A stretch of 64,000 nt of DNA from Pseudomonadota bacterium (GTDB taxonomy: Bacteria > Pseudomonadota > Alphaproteobacteria > Rhizobiales > Xanthobacteraceae): positions 124,001 through 188,000 of the forward strand of contig JAEWIX010000025.1 of NCBI GenBank assembly GCA_023386885.1, given 5' to 3'. Positions 43,781 through 54,200 of this stretch are shown here, in pieces. The notes under the pieces were generated by a model. It was not told where the DNA came from and ran no database searches. It was given only the letters and a program-made list of their open reading frames with translations. The translations under genes were made by a program, and so were the position numbers. The stretch's first letter is position 1; each line of letters begins with the position of its first letter.

Positions 43781-44944
43781 ATGAGCAAGGACGCACTCTC
43801 CATCACGCGCGAGTTGGTGCGTTGCCCGTCGGTGACGCCGTCCGATGCCGGTGCGCTTGCCGTACTTGAAACGCATCTCAAGGCGGCCGGTTTCGACATA
43901 CATCGCGTCACGTTCAGCGAACCGGGCGCAGCCGACATCGACAACCTTTATGCACGGATCGGTAAGGGTGCGCCGCATATCGCTTTCGCCGGTCATACCG
44001 ATGTCGTGCCTCCCGGCGACGAGACGGCCTGGACGCAAGGCGCGTTCTCCGGCGACGTCAAGGACGGCTATCTCTACGGACGCGGCGCGGTCGATATGAA
44101 AGGCGGCATCGCCTGCAGCCTCGCCGCGACGCTGGATTATCTCGCAGCAAACGGCGGCAAGCCGCCGGGCGACGGCTCGATCTCCTTCATCATCACCGGC
44201 GACGAGGAAGCGATCGCCGTCAACGGCACCGTCAAGCTGATGCAGTGGCTCGACGAACGCGGCGAGACATTCAATCATTGCGTACTCGGCGAGCCGAGCA
44301 ACGTCGAGGAGATGGGAGACTGCATCAAGGTCGGTCGTCGCGGCTCGCAATCCGGCACCCTGATCGTCGACGGCGTGCAGGGCCATGTCGCCTACCCGCA
44401 TCGCGCGACCAATCCCATCCCGGATATCGCCACGCTGATCACCGCGCTCGATAGCGAACCGCTGGACAAGGGCAGCGCGCACTTTCAGGCGTCGAACCTC
44501 GAGTTCACCTCGGTCGATGTCGGCAATCCCGCCAGCAACGTGATCCCGGCGCAGGCCCGCGCAAAATTCAACATCCGCTACAACGACCATCACACGCAAG
44601 CGTCGCTGCGTGAGTTGGTCGAGACACGGATGACCAAAGCTAGCGGCAACCGCATCCGCGCGCGGATCGAGTGGGAGCCGTCCAACGCCGATGTCTTCAT
44701 CACGCAGCCGGGGCCTTTCACCGATCTTGTGGTCACCGCGATCGATGAGGTCACCGGCCGCAAGCCCGATCTCAACACCGGCGGCGGCACCTCGGATGCG
44801 CGCTTCATCACGCATTATTGCCCGGTGATCGAATTCGGTCTGGTCGGCCAGACCATGCATCAGATCGACGAGCGCACCCCGGTCAGCGATCTCGAAAAGC
44901 TGACGCGCATCTATCGCGGCATTCTGGAGCGCTACTTCGCATGA
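43781..44944 (+). CDS. dapE: Succinyl-diaminopimelate desuccinylase
   Basis: The protein has 387 residues of the M20 metallopeptidase fold. The dinuclear zinc ligands are seen in '[14 protein letters not shown]', '[16 protein letters not shown]', '[14 protein letters not shown]' and the C-terminal '[10 protein letters not shown]'. It removes succinate from N-succinyl-LL-diaminopimelate. The end overlaps the next gene by ATGA. Confidence 0.97.
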   Translation: MSKDALSITRELVRCPSVTPSDAGALAVLETHLKAAGFDIHRVTFSEPGAADIDNLYARIGKGAPHIAFAGHTDVVPPGDETAWTQGAFSGDVKDGYLYGRGAVDMKGGIACSLAATLDYLAANGGKPPGDGSISFIITGDEEAIAVNGTVKLMQWLDERGETFNHCVLGEPSNVEEMGDCIKVGRRGSQSGTLIVDGVQGHVAYPHRATNPIPDIATLITALDSEPLDKGSAHFQASNLEFTSVDVGNPASNVIPAQARAKFNIRYNDHHTQASLRELVETRMTKASGNRIRARIEWEPSNADVFITQPGPFTDLVVTAIDEVTGRKPDLNTGGGTSDARFITHYCPVIEFGLVGQTMHQIDERTPVSDLEKLTRIYRGILERYFA

Positions 44945-45507
44945 GCGGCAAGATTCTCGTTCTCACCGCCATCGACGACGAACTCGCCAAAGCCCGCGCG
45001 CCTGACGGCATCGAGGTGATTTACACCGGCGTCGGCAAGGTCAATGCCGCGAGCGCGGCAACGCTGGCACTCCTGATGCTGCGGCCAACGCTCGTGATCA
45101 ACTACGGTACCGCCGGCAAGATCAATGAAACACTGCGCGGACTGGTCGAAGTCGCCCACGTCATCCAGCGCGACATGATCGCCGAACCCTTGGCGCCGCG
45201 CGGCCGCACGCCATTTGGCCCGGAATTCGATCGCCTCTCATCAGGACAGGACGGCGTGATCTGCGGCACCGGCGACAGCTTCGTGACCACCACCGATCCG
45301 TGGCTCGTCGAGCAGAACGTCGATATCGTCGACATGGAATTATACGCCATCGCCCATGTCTGCCAGCGCCACAGCATCCCCTGGCGCGCGTTCAAGTTCA
45401 TCACCGACGACGCCAACGACTTCGCCGCCGAACACTGGACCGCCAATGTCGCTGACGGTCAGAGCCTGTTCTGGGATGCGATGAAGCAGCTCGAAGCTCA
45501 GTCGTAA
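44941..45507 (+). CDS. Nucleoside phosphorylase superfamily protein, MTA/SAH nucleosidase-like
   Basis: The protein has 188 residues, shorter than Pfs/MtnN (about 230). It begins '[14 protein letters not shown]' and retains '[19 protein letters not shown]', '[15 protein letters not shown]', '[10 protein letters not shown]', the ribose-binding '[18 protein letters not shown]' and '[10 protein letters not shown]' with the catalytic Asp. Cleavage of an adenine nucleoside is likely. It is coupled to dapE, and its 3' end overlaps the convergent truA by 10 bases. Confidence 0.8.
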   Translation: MSGKILVLTAIDDELAKARAPDGIEVIYTGVGKVNAASAATLALLMLRPTLVINYGTAGKINETLRGLVEVAHVIQRDMIAEPLAPRGRTPFGPEFDRLSSGQDGVICGTGDSFVTTTDPWLVEQNVDIVDMELYAIAHVCQRHSIPWRAFKFITDDANDFAAEHWTANVADGQSLFWDAMKQLEAQS

Positions 45508-46238
45508 TCAACGCGTACCAGATAAAGTCCGTCCGGCGGCGCGACCGGGCCGCAAGCCCGGCGATCACGCGCATCCAGTGCGCCGCGCAAGTCATCCGCG
45601 CTCCAACGACCCTCGCCGACCCACACAAGCGAACCGACCATCGAGCGCACCTGGCTGTGCAGGAACGAGCGCGCGGAGGTGACGATCTCGACCTCCTCGC
45701 CGTAACGCGCGACCTCGAGTTGATCCAATGTCTTCTCCGGCGACTTGGCCTGGCATTCGGTGTCGCGGAACGTGGTGAAGTCGTGCTTGCCGAGCAGACG
45801 CTGCGCGGCCGTATGCATTGCATCCGCATCGAGCGGACGCGGCACCCGCCAGACTTTGCCGGCATCGACAGCGAGATTGGCGCGGCGATTGACGATCCGA
45901 TAGCGATAATGCCTGCGGATCGCCGAAAACCGCGCCTCGAACGTATCCGGCACCACGTCGGCGGCCAGTACGCCGATCGGAAGCGGCCGCAGATGTGCGT
46001 TTAGTCCGTCGCGAAAGCGGCCGGGCAGCAGCGTTTTCTCGATATCGACATGTGCGACCTGCGCCAAGGCATGCACGCCGGCATCGGTACGGCCTGCACC
46101 ATTCACGCGGGCCGGCGCGCCGTTGATCGCGGCCACCGCGTCTTCCAACGCACCTTGGATGGAAAGCTGATTCTGTTGAATCTGCCAGCCACAGAACGGC
46201 CCGCCGTCGTATTCGATGATGAGCCTGTAGCGCGGCAT
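45498..46238 (-). CDS. truA: tRNA pseudouridine(38-40) synthase TruA
   Basis: The protein has 246 residues. The start is '[20 protein letters not shown]', the catalytic Asp is in '[17 protein letters not shown]', and '[15 protein letters not shown]' and '[12 protein letters not shown]' complete the fold. It isomerises uridines 38-40 in the anticodon stem. Its start shares a base with the fmt stop, forming a leftward unit def-fmt-truA. Confidence 0.97.
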   Translation of the reverse strand: MPRYRLIIEYDGGPFCGWQIQQNQLSIQGALEDAVAAINGAPARVNGAGRTDAGVHALAQVAHVDIEKTLLPGRFRDGLNAHLRPLPIGVLAADVVPDTFEARFSAIRRHYRYRIVNRRANLAVDAGKVWRVPRPLDADAMHTAAQRLLGKHDFTTFRDTECQAKSPEKTLDQLEVARYGEEVEIVTSARSFLHSQVRSMVGSLVWVGEGRWSADDLRGALDARDRRACGPVAPPDGLYLVRVDYD

Positions 46239-47170
46239 CAGGCAAACCGCAGCGGCGGATTGAGCGGCGTTCCGCGCAGGAAATCGGCGGCCTTCATCGA
46301 CGCCTTGCCGGCGCGCTGCACCTCGATGAGGCGGATCGCGCCCTCACCGCATGCGACCATGAGCTTATCATCAAGCAACGTGCCCGGTTCGCCGGAGCCG
46401 TTCGCCATTTCACAACGCAGGATTTTCAGTCGTACCGCCTCGCCATCGAGCGGCGCCTCGGTCCACGCACCGGGAAACGGCGACAGCCCGTGAATGTGCC
46501 GCAGCACGGCATGCGCCGGCTTGCGCCAGTCGATCTGCGCTTCGGTCTTGTCGATCTTCGCGGCGTAGGTGACGCCCTGCTCACTCTGCTTCACAAGCTG
46601 CAACCCACCGCGTTCCAGCGCGCCCATCGCCCGCACCATCAGATCGGCACCGAGCGGCGCCAATGCATCGTGCAGATCGGCGGCGGTCATGGCGTCGGTG
46701 ATCGGCAGCCGCTCGGCCATGGCGACCTCACCAGTATCGAGGCCGGCATCCATCTTCATCACCATCACGCCGCTTTCGCGGTCGCCGGACATGATCGCGC
46801 GATTGATCGGCGCCGCGCCGCGCCAGCGCGGTAACAGCGATCCGTGCAGGTTGAAGCAGCCGAGCGCGGGCGCATCGAGAATGGCCTGCGGCAGGATCAT
46901 CCCATAGGCCACCACCACCGCGGCGTCGGCCTGATGCGATGCGAACTCCGCCAGCGCCTCCGGTGTCTTCAGCGTCTTCGGCGTCAGCACCGGAATTCCG
47001 AGTTGCTTCGCTTCCAGCGCAACCGGCGTCTCTTGCAGCTTCATACCGCGCTTGGCAGGCTTCGGCTCGCGGGTATAGGTCGCCACGATTTCGTGGCCGT
47101 GCGCCGCGAGTTCCAGCAGTGTCGGCACCGCGAAGTCCGGCGTCCCCATGAAAATCAAGCGTAGCGACAT
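46238..47170 (-). CDS. fmt: Methionyl-tRNA formyltransferase
   Basis: The protein has 310 residues. It begins '[20 protein letters not shown]', contains the formyl-folate site '[20 protein letters not shown]' with the Asn-His-Asp catalytic set ending at '[12 protein letters not shown]', and has a C-terminal tRNA-binding beta domain. It formylates Met-tRNAi. def lies directly upstream, so the enzymes that add and remove the formyl group are co-transcribed. Confidence 0.97.
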   Translation of the reverse strand: MSLRLIFMGTPDFAVPTLLELAAHGHEIVATYTREPKPAKRGMKLQETPVALEAKQLGIPVLTPKTLKTPEALAEFASHQADAAVVVAYGMILPQAILDAPALGCFNLHGSLLPRWRGAAPINRAIMSGDRESGVMVMKMDAGLDTGEVAMAERLPITDAMTAADLHDALAPLGADLMVRAMGALERGGLQLVKQSEQGVTYAAKIDKTEAQIDWRKPAHAVLRHIHGLSPFPGAWTEAPLDGEAVRLKILRCEMANGSGEPGTLLDDKLMVACGEGAIRLIEVQRAGKASMKAADFLRGTPLNPPLRFA

Positions 47171-47193
47171 CTCGTGCCCCGTCGGGATGGCCG

Positions 47194-47727
47194 TTACTTC
47201 GCCGCCAGCCGCGCCGCCTTGGTGAATTTCTTCATGACGCGATCGCGCTTCAGCTTCGACAGGTAATCGACGAATAATACGCCGTTGAGGTGATCGATCT
47301 CGTGCTGGATGCAGGTGGCAAACAGCCCCTCGGCATCTTCCTCATGCATTTTGCCTTCGAGATCGAGATAACGCACACGCACGCGCGCCGGCCGCTCGAC
47401 CTCCTCGTAGTATTCGGGGATCGACAGGCAGCCTTCCTCGTAAACGGAAAGCTCTTCGGAAGCAGCGACAATTTCCGGGTTGATGAAGACGCGCGGGCTC
47501 GGCTTGCTCTCGCCGTCCTCGTCCTTTTCCCGCTTGGAGATATCCATGGTGACGAGGCGAAGCGGTTCGGCGATCTGGATCGCCGCGAGCCCGATGCCCG
47601 GCGCGTCGTACATGGTTTCCAGCATGTCGTCGGCGAGCTTGCGGATCTCCGACGACACCTTCTCGATCGGCTTGGAGACGAGCCGCAACTGTTTGTCGGG
47701 CAGAACGATGATTTCACGAATGGCCAT
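47194..47727 (-). CDS. def: Peptide deformylase
   Basis: The protein has 177 residues from the ATG at 47727. The three metal-site motifs are 'GIGLAAIQI', '[14 protein letters not shown]' and '[19 protein letters not shown]' (HExxH), as in type I deformylases. Motif 1 has Ile before Gln where Val or Pro is common. It removes N-terminal formyl from nascent proteins. Upstream lies the divergent rmuC gene. Confidence 0.97.
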   Translation of the reverse strand: MAIREIIVLPDKQLRLVSKPIEKVSSEIRKLADDMLETMYDAPGIGLAAIQIAEPLRLVTMDISKREKDEDGESKPSPRVFINPEIVAASEELSVYEEGCLSIPEYYEEVERPARVRVRYLDLEGKMHEEDAEGLFATCIQHEIDHLNGVLFVDYLSKLKRDRVMKKFTKAARLAAK

Positions 47728-47897
47728 GCGGGCGATGTAAGCCGGGCCATGGCCGCGGTCAATCCATCGGACGGACGGCACGAGACCGGCCGCGCCGCGC
47801 CTTTCTCAATTTCCTTAACCATCAAAATAAACCCGGCATTCACGGCTCATGTTCTATCTTCGTTCTTATCGTTCCCCGAATCGGCTAGGCTGGCGCC

Positions 47898-49112
47898 ATG
47901 CGTGGACACCTCTTTTCCCTCGGCGGATTGAGCATCGACACCGGAACGGCGCTGGTTGCCCTCGCCGGTGCCGCCGTGCTGTTGCTTCTCGTCATCATCG
48001 TTGTCGTTGCCCGAACTGGCCGCCTTCGCGCCGCGAGCGCGATGGCGCAGGCGATCCGCGCCGACGAACTGGAAGAACGTCTCAGCGAACTGCTGCAAAT
48101 CCAGAACCAGGCCTCGGGCCGCGTCGACGCCATGGGACAGGCGCTGGCGGGGCGGCAGGCGGAGATGGCGCGCACCGTCAACGAGCGGCTCGATTCGGTG
48201 ACGCTGCGGGTCGGGCAATCGATGGAACAGACCACCCGCAACACCATGGACAGCCTCCACGCGCTGCACGAGCGGCTCGGCATCATCGACAACGCACACC
48301 AGAACCTCGCCGAATTGACGGTTCAGGTGACGACGCTGCGCGACGTACTGGCCAACAAGCAGTCGCGCGGCGCATTCGGGCAGGCGCGTATGGAAGCCAT
48401 CGTCCGTGACGGGATGCCGTCGGACGCCTATGCCTTCCAGCACACACTCTCGACCGGCAAGCGGCCGGACTGCGTGGTGTTCCTGCCGGACGGGCGCCCC
48501 TTGTGCATCGACGCCAAATTCCCGCTGGAGGCGATCACGGCGCTGCACGACGCGCGCACCGACGAGGAAAAGAAGTCCGCCGCGCAGCGTCTGCGGCAGG
48601 ATATCACCAAACACATCACCGATATCTCCGAGAAATATCTGATTCCAGGCGAAACTCAGGATACCGCACTGATGTTCGTGCCGTCGGAATCGGTTTACGC
48701 CGAGATTCACGATGGTTTCGATGATATTATTCAGAAAGCCTATCGCGCCCGGGTCGTGCTGGTGTCGCCGTCGCTGCTAATGCTGGCGATCCAGGTGATG
48801 CAGCAGGTGCTGAAGGACGCGCGGATGCGCGATGCCGCCGATGAAGTTCGCGCCGAGGTTATGCACATGATGGGGGACGTCGAGCGGCTACGCGATCGCG
48901 TCAGCCGGCTCGGCAGTCACTTCGATCAGGTCAACGAGGACGTGAGGCAAGTGCTGATCTCGGTCAACAAGATCGGCAAGCGCGCGGTGAAGATCGAGGA
49001 TCTCGATTTCAGCACCGAGACGGTTACGACCGACACTCCTCCCAACACCGCACAGGTGGCCAACATCGACCTGTTCCCCGCCTCGCCCCGCAAGCTGCAG
49101 GCGGGAGAATAG
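47898..49112 (+). CDS. rmuC: DNA recombination protein RmuC family
   Basis: The protein has 404 residues. An N-terminal membrane helix ('TALVALAGAAVLLLLVIIVV') is followed by a long coiled coil (about 55-155) and the RmuC nuclease-like domain: 'RPDCVVFLPDGRPLCIDAKF', 'DTALMFVPSESVYAEIHDGF' and 'VLVSPSLLMLAIQVMQQVLK'. RmuC limits inversions at short inverted repeats. It is divergent from def. Confidence 0.94.
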   Translation: MRGHLFSLGGLSIDTGTALVALAGAAVLLLLVIIVVVARTGRLRAASAMAQAIRADELEERLSELLQIQNQASGRVDAMGQALAGRQAEMARTVNERLDSVTLRVGQSMEQTTRNTMDSLHALHERLGIIDNAHQNLAELTVQVTTLRDVLANKQSRGAFGQARMEAIVRDGMPSDAYAFQHTLSTGKRPDCVVFLPDGRPLCIDAKFPLEAITALHDARTDEEKKSAAQRLRQDITKHITDISEKYLIPGETQDTALMFVPSESVYAEIHDGFDDIIQKAYRARVVLVSPSLLMLAIQVMQQVLKDARMRDAADEVRAEVMHMMGDVERLRDRVSRLGSHFDQVNEDVRQVLISVNKIGKRAVKIEDLDFSTETVTTDTPPNTAQVANIDLFPASPRKLQAGE

Positions 49113-49189
49113 TCACGCAACGACGTCCGCCCGCTGCGGTGGGCTGGACGAGCCGCGCGGCGATGCGGCGAATCAGCTAGCACTGCGGC

Positions 49190-50560
49190 ATGAGCGCTCC
49201 CGAAGCCGCCTCGTCCACGCCATCCTCGCCCACGCCGGCCCGCGCGTCGTGGCGCGACGCATGGATGGTCTATCTGCAACCGCGCGTGCTGGTGGTGATG
49301 TTCCTCGGCTTCTCGTCCGGGCTGCCGCTGGCGCTGTCCGGCTCCACGCTATTGGTCTGGGTCAGCGAAAGCGGCGTCAGCCTCGGCACCATCGGCCTGT
49401 TCACGCTGGTCGGCACACCCTATACGCTGAAATTCCTGTGGGCGCCGCTGGTGGACGGCCTGCGCCTGCCGATCCTCACGCGACTTCTCGGCCGCCGGCG
49501 CGGCTGGTTGATCCTCACGCAACTGCTGCTGATCGCCGCCATCCTGGCGCTGGCCTTGACAGATCCGGCGCGTTCACCGTTCTTCGTCGCGCTTGGCGCG
49601 TTGATGGTCGCGACCACCTCTGCGACGCAGGACATCGTGGTCGATGCCTTCCGCGTCGAAAGCCTCGACGAAAGCGAACAGGCCGCCGGCATGGCTTCGT
49701 ATGTCGCGGCCTATCGCATCGGGATGGTGGCCTCCACCGCCGGCGCGTTATTCCTGGTCACCGGCTTCGAGCATCTTGGCCTGCCGCGCCTGCATGCCTG
49801 GATGGCAAGCCTCGCGGTGATGGCGGGGTTGGTGGTGATCGGCATCGTCACCGTCCTGCTGGCACGCGAGCCGGACGGATCGACGCGCGCCGAGGCCACG
49901 ACCGGCAGCACCCCATCGTTGCAACGCGTCGTCGAGACTGCGATCGGCGCATTCACGGAATTCCTTGGCCGTCGCGACGCCATTGTGGTGCTGATCTTCG
50001 TGATGCTGTTCAAATTCACCGACGCTTTCGCCGGTGCGATGACGGTGCCGTTCATCATCGATGTCGGCTTCACCCGCAACGACTACGCCATCATCGTGAA
50101 AGGACTGGGCCTCGCCGCAACCTTGATCGGCGGCTTCGCCGGCGGCTTTCTCGCCCGCGCCTGTCCCTTGATCGCCTGCCTGTGGATCGGCGGACTGTTG
50201 CAGGCGATCTCAAACCTGACGTTCAGTTGGCTCGCGTTGATCGGGCCGCAGCAATGGGCACTGGCGGTCGCTGTCAGCGTCGAGCAGTTCACCGGCGCCA
50301 TCGGCACGGTAATCTTCGTCGCGTACCTGTCGGCGCTGTGCAACAATCCGCTCCACACCGCGACCCAGTACGCCTTGCTGACGGCGCTCGCCTCGGTCGG
50401 GCGTATCTATCTGTCGTCGGGTGCGGGTTACGTTGCCGCCGCCACCGGCTGGCCGCTGTTTTTCGTCGTCAGCGTGCTGGTGGCGATTCCTAGCCTGCTG
50501 CTAATGATCTGGCTGCAGCAGCGTGGACACTTCAAGGCGCTCGAACAGGTAAAAGCCTAA
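49190..50560 (+). CDS. Major facilitator transporter, AmpG-like
   Basis: The protein has 456 residues and about 12-14 membrane helices. The start 'RVLVVMFLGFSSGLPLALSG' and 'LVGTPYTLKFLWAPLVDGLR' are the AmpG signature, and 'ATTSATQDIVVDAFRVESL' follows. AmpG imports anhydromuropeptides from the periplasm for peptidoglycan recycling. No ampD or ampC is adjacent. It converges on recR with a 10-base gap. Confidence 0.88.
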   Translation: MSAPEAASSTPSSPTPARASWRDAWMVYLQPRVLVVMFLGFSSGLPLALSGSTLLVWVSESGVSLGTIGLFTLVGTPYTLKFLWAPLVDGLRLPILTRLLGRRRGWLILTQLLLIAAILALALTDPARSPFFVALGALMVATTSATQDIVVDAFRVESLDESEQAAGMASYVAAYRIGMVASTAGALFLVTGFEHLGLPRLHAWMASLAVMAGLVVIGIVTVLLAREPDGSTRAEATTGSTPSLQRVVETAIGAFTEFLGRRDAIVVLIFVMLFKFTDAFAGAMTVPFIIDVGFTRNDYAIIVKGLGLAATLIGGFAGGFLARACPLIACLWIGGLLQAISNLTFSWLALIGPQQWALAVAVSVEQFTGAIGTVIFVAYLSALCNNPLHTATQYALLTALASVGRIYLSSGAGYVAAATGWPLFFVVSVLVAIPSLLLMIWLQQRGHFKALEQVKA

Positions 50561-50570
50561 GCAGGATGTC

Positions 50571-51176
50571 CTAGAACAGCGTCCGCTGCCGCATTGCCGC
50601 CGAGAGCGTGCCTTCGTCGAGGTAATCGAGTTCGCCGCCGACCGGAACACCGTGCGCCATCCGCGTCACCTTGACGTCTGCGTCCTGCAAAAGATCGGTG
50701 ATGTAATGCGCCGTGGTTTGGCCATCCACCGTGGCATTGAGCGCCAGCACGACTTCCTTCACCTGCGGGTCATGCGCACGCGACACCAGGGAATCGATGG
50801 CGAGATCGTCGGGACCGATGCCGTCGAGCGGCGACAACGTCGCGCCAAGCACGTGATAGCGGCCGTTGATGGCATTGGCGCGTTCCAATGCCCACAGGTC
50901 GGCAACGTCGGCCACCACCACGATGATCGCCGGATCGCGCCGCGCGTCAGTGCAGATGGTGCAGGGGTTCGACGTGTCGATGTTGCCGCAGGTCTTGCAG
51001 ACCTGAATCCTGTCCATCGCTGTCTGCAATGCACCAGTCAGCGGCCCCATCAGAGCTTCGCGTTTCTTGATCAGATGCAGCGCGGCGCGACGCGCCGAGC
51101 GGGGACCGAGTCCCGGCAACCGCGCCAGCAACTGAATCAGCCGCTCGATCTCCGGCCCGGTGACGCTCGATGCCAT
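50571..51176 (-). CDS. recR: Recombination mediator protein RecR
   Basis: The protein has 201 residues. The helix-hairpin-helix '[20 protein letters not shown]', a C4 zinc finger '[18 protein letters not shown]' and the Toprim strand '[20 protein letters not shown]' are in the normal order. With RecO/RecF it loads RecA at gaps. It is last in the leftward unit dnaX-ybaB-recR. Confidence 0.97.
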   Translation of the reverse strand: MASSVTGPEIERLIQLLARLPGLGPRSARRAALHLIKKREALMGPLTGALQTAMDRIQVCKTCGNIDTSNPCTICTDARRDPAIIVVVADVADLWALERANAINGRYHVLGATLSPLDGIGPDDLAIDSLVSRAHDPQVKEVVLALNATVDGQTTAHYITDLLQDADVKVTRMAHGVPVGGELDYLDEGTLSAAMRQRTLF

Positions 51177-51192
51177 GTCAGCCGCGATCCTC

Positions 51193-51510
51193 TCAGCCGA
51201 GAAGTCCGGGCGGCAGACCGAGCCCGCCGGTCAAGGATTGCATCTTCTCCTGCATCGCGGCTTCCGCCTTGCGGCGCGCATCGTTGCAAGCGGTGACGAT
51301 GAGATCCTCGACGATTTCGCGCTCCTCGGCTTTCATCAGTGACGGATCGATGCTGATCGCCTTGATTTCCATCTTCGCGGTCATGCGCACGGTCACCATG
51401 CCGCCGCCGGAAAGACCCTCGACCTCGACATGATCGAGTTCGTCCTGCATCGCCTTCATCTTCGATTGCAGTTGCGCGGCCTGTTTCATCATGCCGAGAA
51501 AGTCAGCCAT
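51193..51510 (-). CDS. YbaB/EbfC family nucleoid-associated protein
   Basis: The protein has 105 residues: '[20 protein letters not shown]', '[20 protein letters not shown]' and a C-terminal helix, the complete YbaB fold, which binds DNA as a dimer. It is in the conserved place between dnaX and recR, 25 bases after dnaX. Confidence 0.95.
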   Translation of the reverse strand: MADFLGMMKQAAQLQSKMKAMQDELDHVEVEGLSGGGMVTVRMTAKMEIKAISIDPSLMKAEEREIVEDLIVTACNDARRKAEAAMQEKMQSLTGGLGLPPGLLG

Positions 51511-51535
51511 GATCGGTCCTCTTCATAAGCAAAGT

Positions 51536-53392
51536 TCAATCGTCACTGTCGGACGCATCCGAAGCGTCGTCATCCGGGATATCGGCATCGGGCAGATCCG
51601 AAGCAAGATGACGGACCTCAACGATCTTGGCACCGGGGAAGTGAGCTAACACCTCGTGCACACGCGGATCGGCCTCGGCGCTGCGCTCGCGCGCCGAGCG
51701 CTGCTGCAGAGCCTGTTCACGTAGCGTCGGTTGCCCTTCTTCATTGGAAACGATGACGGCCCAGCGGCGGCCGGTCCACTGCTCCAGCTTGCGTGCGAGA
51801 TCGTTGATCAGCGTGCGCGCGGCGCTGCGCTCCATAGCGACTTCAAGCCGGCCATCTTCGAACCGCACGAGGCGCACATCGGCTTCCAGTGCTGCCTTGG
51901 TCTGCAAATCGCGTCTCTCGGCGGCGAGCGTCACCAGGTCCGGAAAGCTGGCGATCTTCATCGCCGGCGGCGCGGAACTTGCCGCAGGCGACAGCATCTG
52001 CGCGCGGGCAGGCGCCTCATTGACAGCGCGCGGCGCGGCCGGACGCATGCGTGCTGCTGACATTGTCGACGGCGTCGGCGCCGATGCACTCGGGCCGGAT
52101 GGCGCGCCACGTGGCACACCACCCGTTGGCTGCGACGATGCTCCACCGCCCTGCTCGATCATGCGGATCGCTTCGTCCGGCGTCGGCAAATCGGCGACAT
52201 AGGCAATTCGCACCAACACCATTTCGGCCGCGGCAGCCGGGCGCGTCGCGCCCTGCACCTCGGTGATGCCCTTCAGCAGCATCTGCCACATCCGCGACAG
52301 CACCCGCATCGACAGTTTGGCGGCGAAATCGCGCGCACGCACGCGCTCCGTCTCGCCGAACACCACATTGTCGGCGGTCGAAGGCACGATCTTCACGCGG
52401 GTGACGAAATTGACGAACTCGGCCAAGTCGCTCAGCACCACGATCGGATCGGCACCGGTGTCGTACTGCTCGCGGAACTCCTTGAACGCCGCGACGATAT
52501 CGCCGCGCGCGAGCGCGTCGAACAGGTCGATGACGCGGGTGCGATCGGCAAGGCCAAGCATCTGCCGCACATCCTCGGCGCGAACGATGCCGGCGGCGTG
52601 GGCAATCGCCTGATCGAACAGCGACAGCGAATCGCGAACCGAGCCTTCTGCTGCGCGCGCGATCGTGCCCAGCGCCTCGGGCTCGGCCTCGACGTTTTCC
52701 ATCGACGCGATATTGCCGAGATGCCCCATCAGCACATCGGCCTCGACACGCTTCAAATCGAAACGCTGGCAGCGCGACAGCACCGTCACCGGCACTTTGC
52801 GGATTTCGGTGGTGGCGAACACGAACTTGGCGTGCGCCGGCGGCTCTTCCAGCGTCTTCAGGAAGGCATTGAACGCCGCCGTCGACAGCATGTGGACTTC
52901 GTCGATGATGTAAACTTTGTAACGCGCGCTGGACGGCGCATAGCGTACGCTGTCGTTGATCTGGCGAACATCGTCGACGCCGGTATGGGAGGCGGCGTCC
53001 ATTTCCAGCACGTCGATATGCCGGCTCTCCATGATCGCCTGACAGTGTGTGCCGAGTGTCGACATCTGGACTGTCGGCCCCTTGATCGAACCGTCAGGCA
53101 GTTCGTAATTCAGCGCTCGCGCCAGAATGCGCGCCGTGGTGGTCTTGCCGACGCCACGCACGCCAGTCAGAATCCAGGCCTGTGGAATCCGTCCGGTCTC
53201 GAACGCGTTCGACACTGTACGAACCAGCGCCTCCTGGCCGATCAGATTGTCGAAATTAGTAGGACGGTATTTGCGAGCGAGAACGCGATAGTTGGCGCCC
53301 TGGGTTTCCGGGGCGCGACCGAGATCAAATCCGCCCTGCCCCTCGTCGAGACCCGGCGATGATGATGTTGTCGGGGTGCCAGCATCGGTCAT
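51536..53392 (-). CDS. dnaX: DNA polymerase III subunit gamma/tau
   Basis: The protein has 618 residues from the ATG at 53392. The AAA+ module has Walker A in 'LTGVRGVGKTTTARILARAL', Walker B 'YIIDEVHMLSTAAFNAFLKT' and sensor 1 'FVFATTEIRKVPVTVLSRCQ'. In the usual zinc-finger place only one Cys remains, 'MSTLGTHCQAIMESRHIDVL'. A Pro/Ser/Ala-rich linker (about 405-475) leads to the tau C-terminal domain and an acidic tail. It loads the sliding clamp. No clear frameshift slippery site was noticed. Confidence 0.97.
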   Translation of the reverse strand: MTDAGTPTTSSSPGLDEGQGGFDLGRAPETQGANYRVLARKYRPTNFDNLIGQEALVRTVSNAFETGRIPQAWILTGVRGVGKTTTARILARALNYELPDGSIKGPTVQMSTLGTHCQAIMESRHIDVLEMDAASHTGVDDVRQINDSVRYAPSSARYKVYIIDEVHMLSTAAFNAFLKTLEEPPAHAKFVFATTEIRKVPVTVLSRCQRFDLKRVEADVLMGHLGNIASMENVEAEPEALGTIARAAEGSVRDSLSLFDQAIAHAAGIVRAEDVRQMLGLADRTRVIDLFDALARGDIVAAFKEFREQYDTGADPIVVLSDLAEFVNFVTRVKIVPSTADNVVFGETERVRARDFAAKLSMRVLSRMWQMLLKGITEVQGATRPAAAAEMVLVRIAYVADLPTPDEAIRMIEQGGGASSQPTGGVPRGAPSGPSASAPTPSTMSAARMRPAAPRAVNEAPARAQMLSPAASSAPPAMKIASFPDLVTLAAERRDLQTKAALEADVRLVRFEDGRLEVAMERSAARTLINDLARKLEQWTGRRWAVIVSNEEGQPTLREQALQQRSARERSAEADPRVHEVLAHFPGAKIVEVRHLASDLPDADIPDDDASDASDSDD

Positions 53393-53547
53393 CAAACGAT
53401 CCGCAATTCACTATCTTTCGAGGCCGGCTTGCGGAAGACCGGCACACGTTCCGCAATCGCGCCACAACGGGATCACGGCGAACAATGTGCCTGTCGATTG
53501 ACCGGAGCGACCGCATCGCGACGCCCCGAAAATAAGGTAGGAGACTG

Positions 53548-53642
53548 ACGAGCGACCCGATCCAGACCTCGTTAGGGCTGCTTCCTTCCGGACCTGACCC
53601 GGTTGGCGAGAGGCTCGTCCACCGCCAATCTCCCGGTCCCTA
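53548..53642 (-). ncRNA. ffs: Signal recognition particle RNA (4.5S, bacterial small type)
   Basis: On the minus strand the domain IV core reads GGTCAGGTCCGGAAGGAAGC followed by AGCCCTAA, the Ffh-binding symmetric and asymmetric loops with a GGAA tetraloop. Flanking arms (GGGAGATTGGCGG... and ...CGAGGTCTGGATCGGG) form the rod. The ends are estimates, within about 6 bases. It lies upstream of dnaX in the order ffs-dnaX-ybaB-recR. It guides membrane-protein targeting with Ffh and FtsY. Confidence 0.92.
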
Positions 53643-53762
53643 TTTGGGGCCAAAAACCACGGAAAGCAAGCCACCCACACCTCTGTTCCGCAACGGCATA
53701 GCCGAAACGGTTGTTTGCCGGCCCGCACTCTGCGAGACTGTCGGAACTCTTCGAGAATCTGC

Positions 53763-54200
53763 ATGCCTGCCGACTGGTCGCTCCATCCACAGCTTGACAA
53801 GGACACCGCCGCCGTCGGCGATTTGCCGTTGTGCCGGTTGCTGTTGATCCGGGACGCGAATTACCCGTGGCTGGTGCTGGTCCCGCGCCGCGCCGACGTA
53901 ACCGAGATCATCGATCTGGACGAGGGGGCGCAGGCGCAGTTGATGACCGAGATCACCCGCGTCTCACGCGCGCTGCGGGAGATTACCCGTTGCGACAAGC
54001 TGAATGTCGCGGCGCTGGGCAACGCGGTGCCGCAATTGCACGTCCACATCATCGCGCGCCGCCGGACCGACGCCGCATGGCCGCGCCCGGTCTGGGGTGC
54101 CGTGCCGACTTCGCCTTACGATCCGCAAGACATGCAGAAGCTTATCGATGCACTCCGGCGCAAAGCGCGGCTTGAACAACCTGACTTGAGTACTTCATGA
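53763..54200 (+). CDS. HIT-domain protein (histidine triad hydrolase)
   Basis: The protein has 145 residues from the ATG at 53763. The triad motif is 'VPQLHVHIIARRRTDAAWPR' (H-x-H, with Gln in place of the first His seen in Hint proteins). 'LVLVPRRADVTEIIDLDE' and the N-terminal 'LLLIRDANYPW' fit the family. Members hydrolyse nucleotide phosphoramidates or dinucleotides. It is coupled by ATGA to nudC, so both may act in nucleotide clean-up. Confidence 0.86.
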   Translation: MPADWSLHPQLDKDTAAVGDLPLCRLLLIRDANYPWLVLVPRRADVTEIIDLDEGAQAQLMTEITRVSRALREITRCDKLNVAALGNAVPQLHVHIIARRRTDAAWPRPVWGAVPTSPYDPQDMQKLIDALRRKARLEQPDLSTS

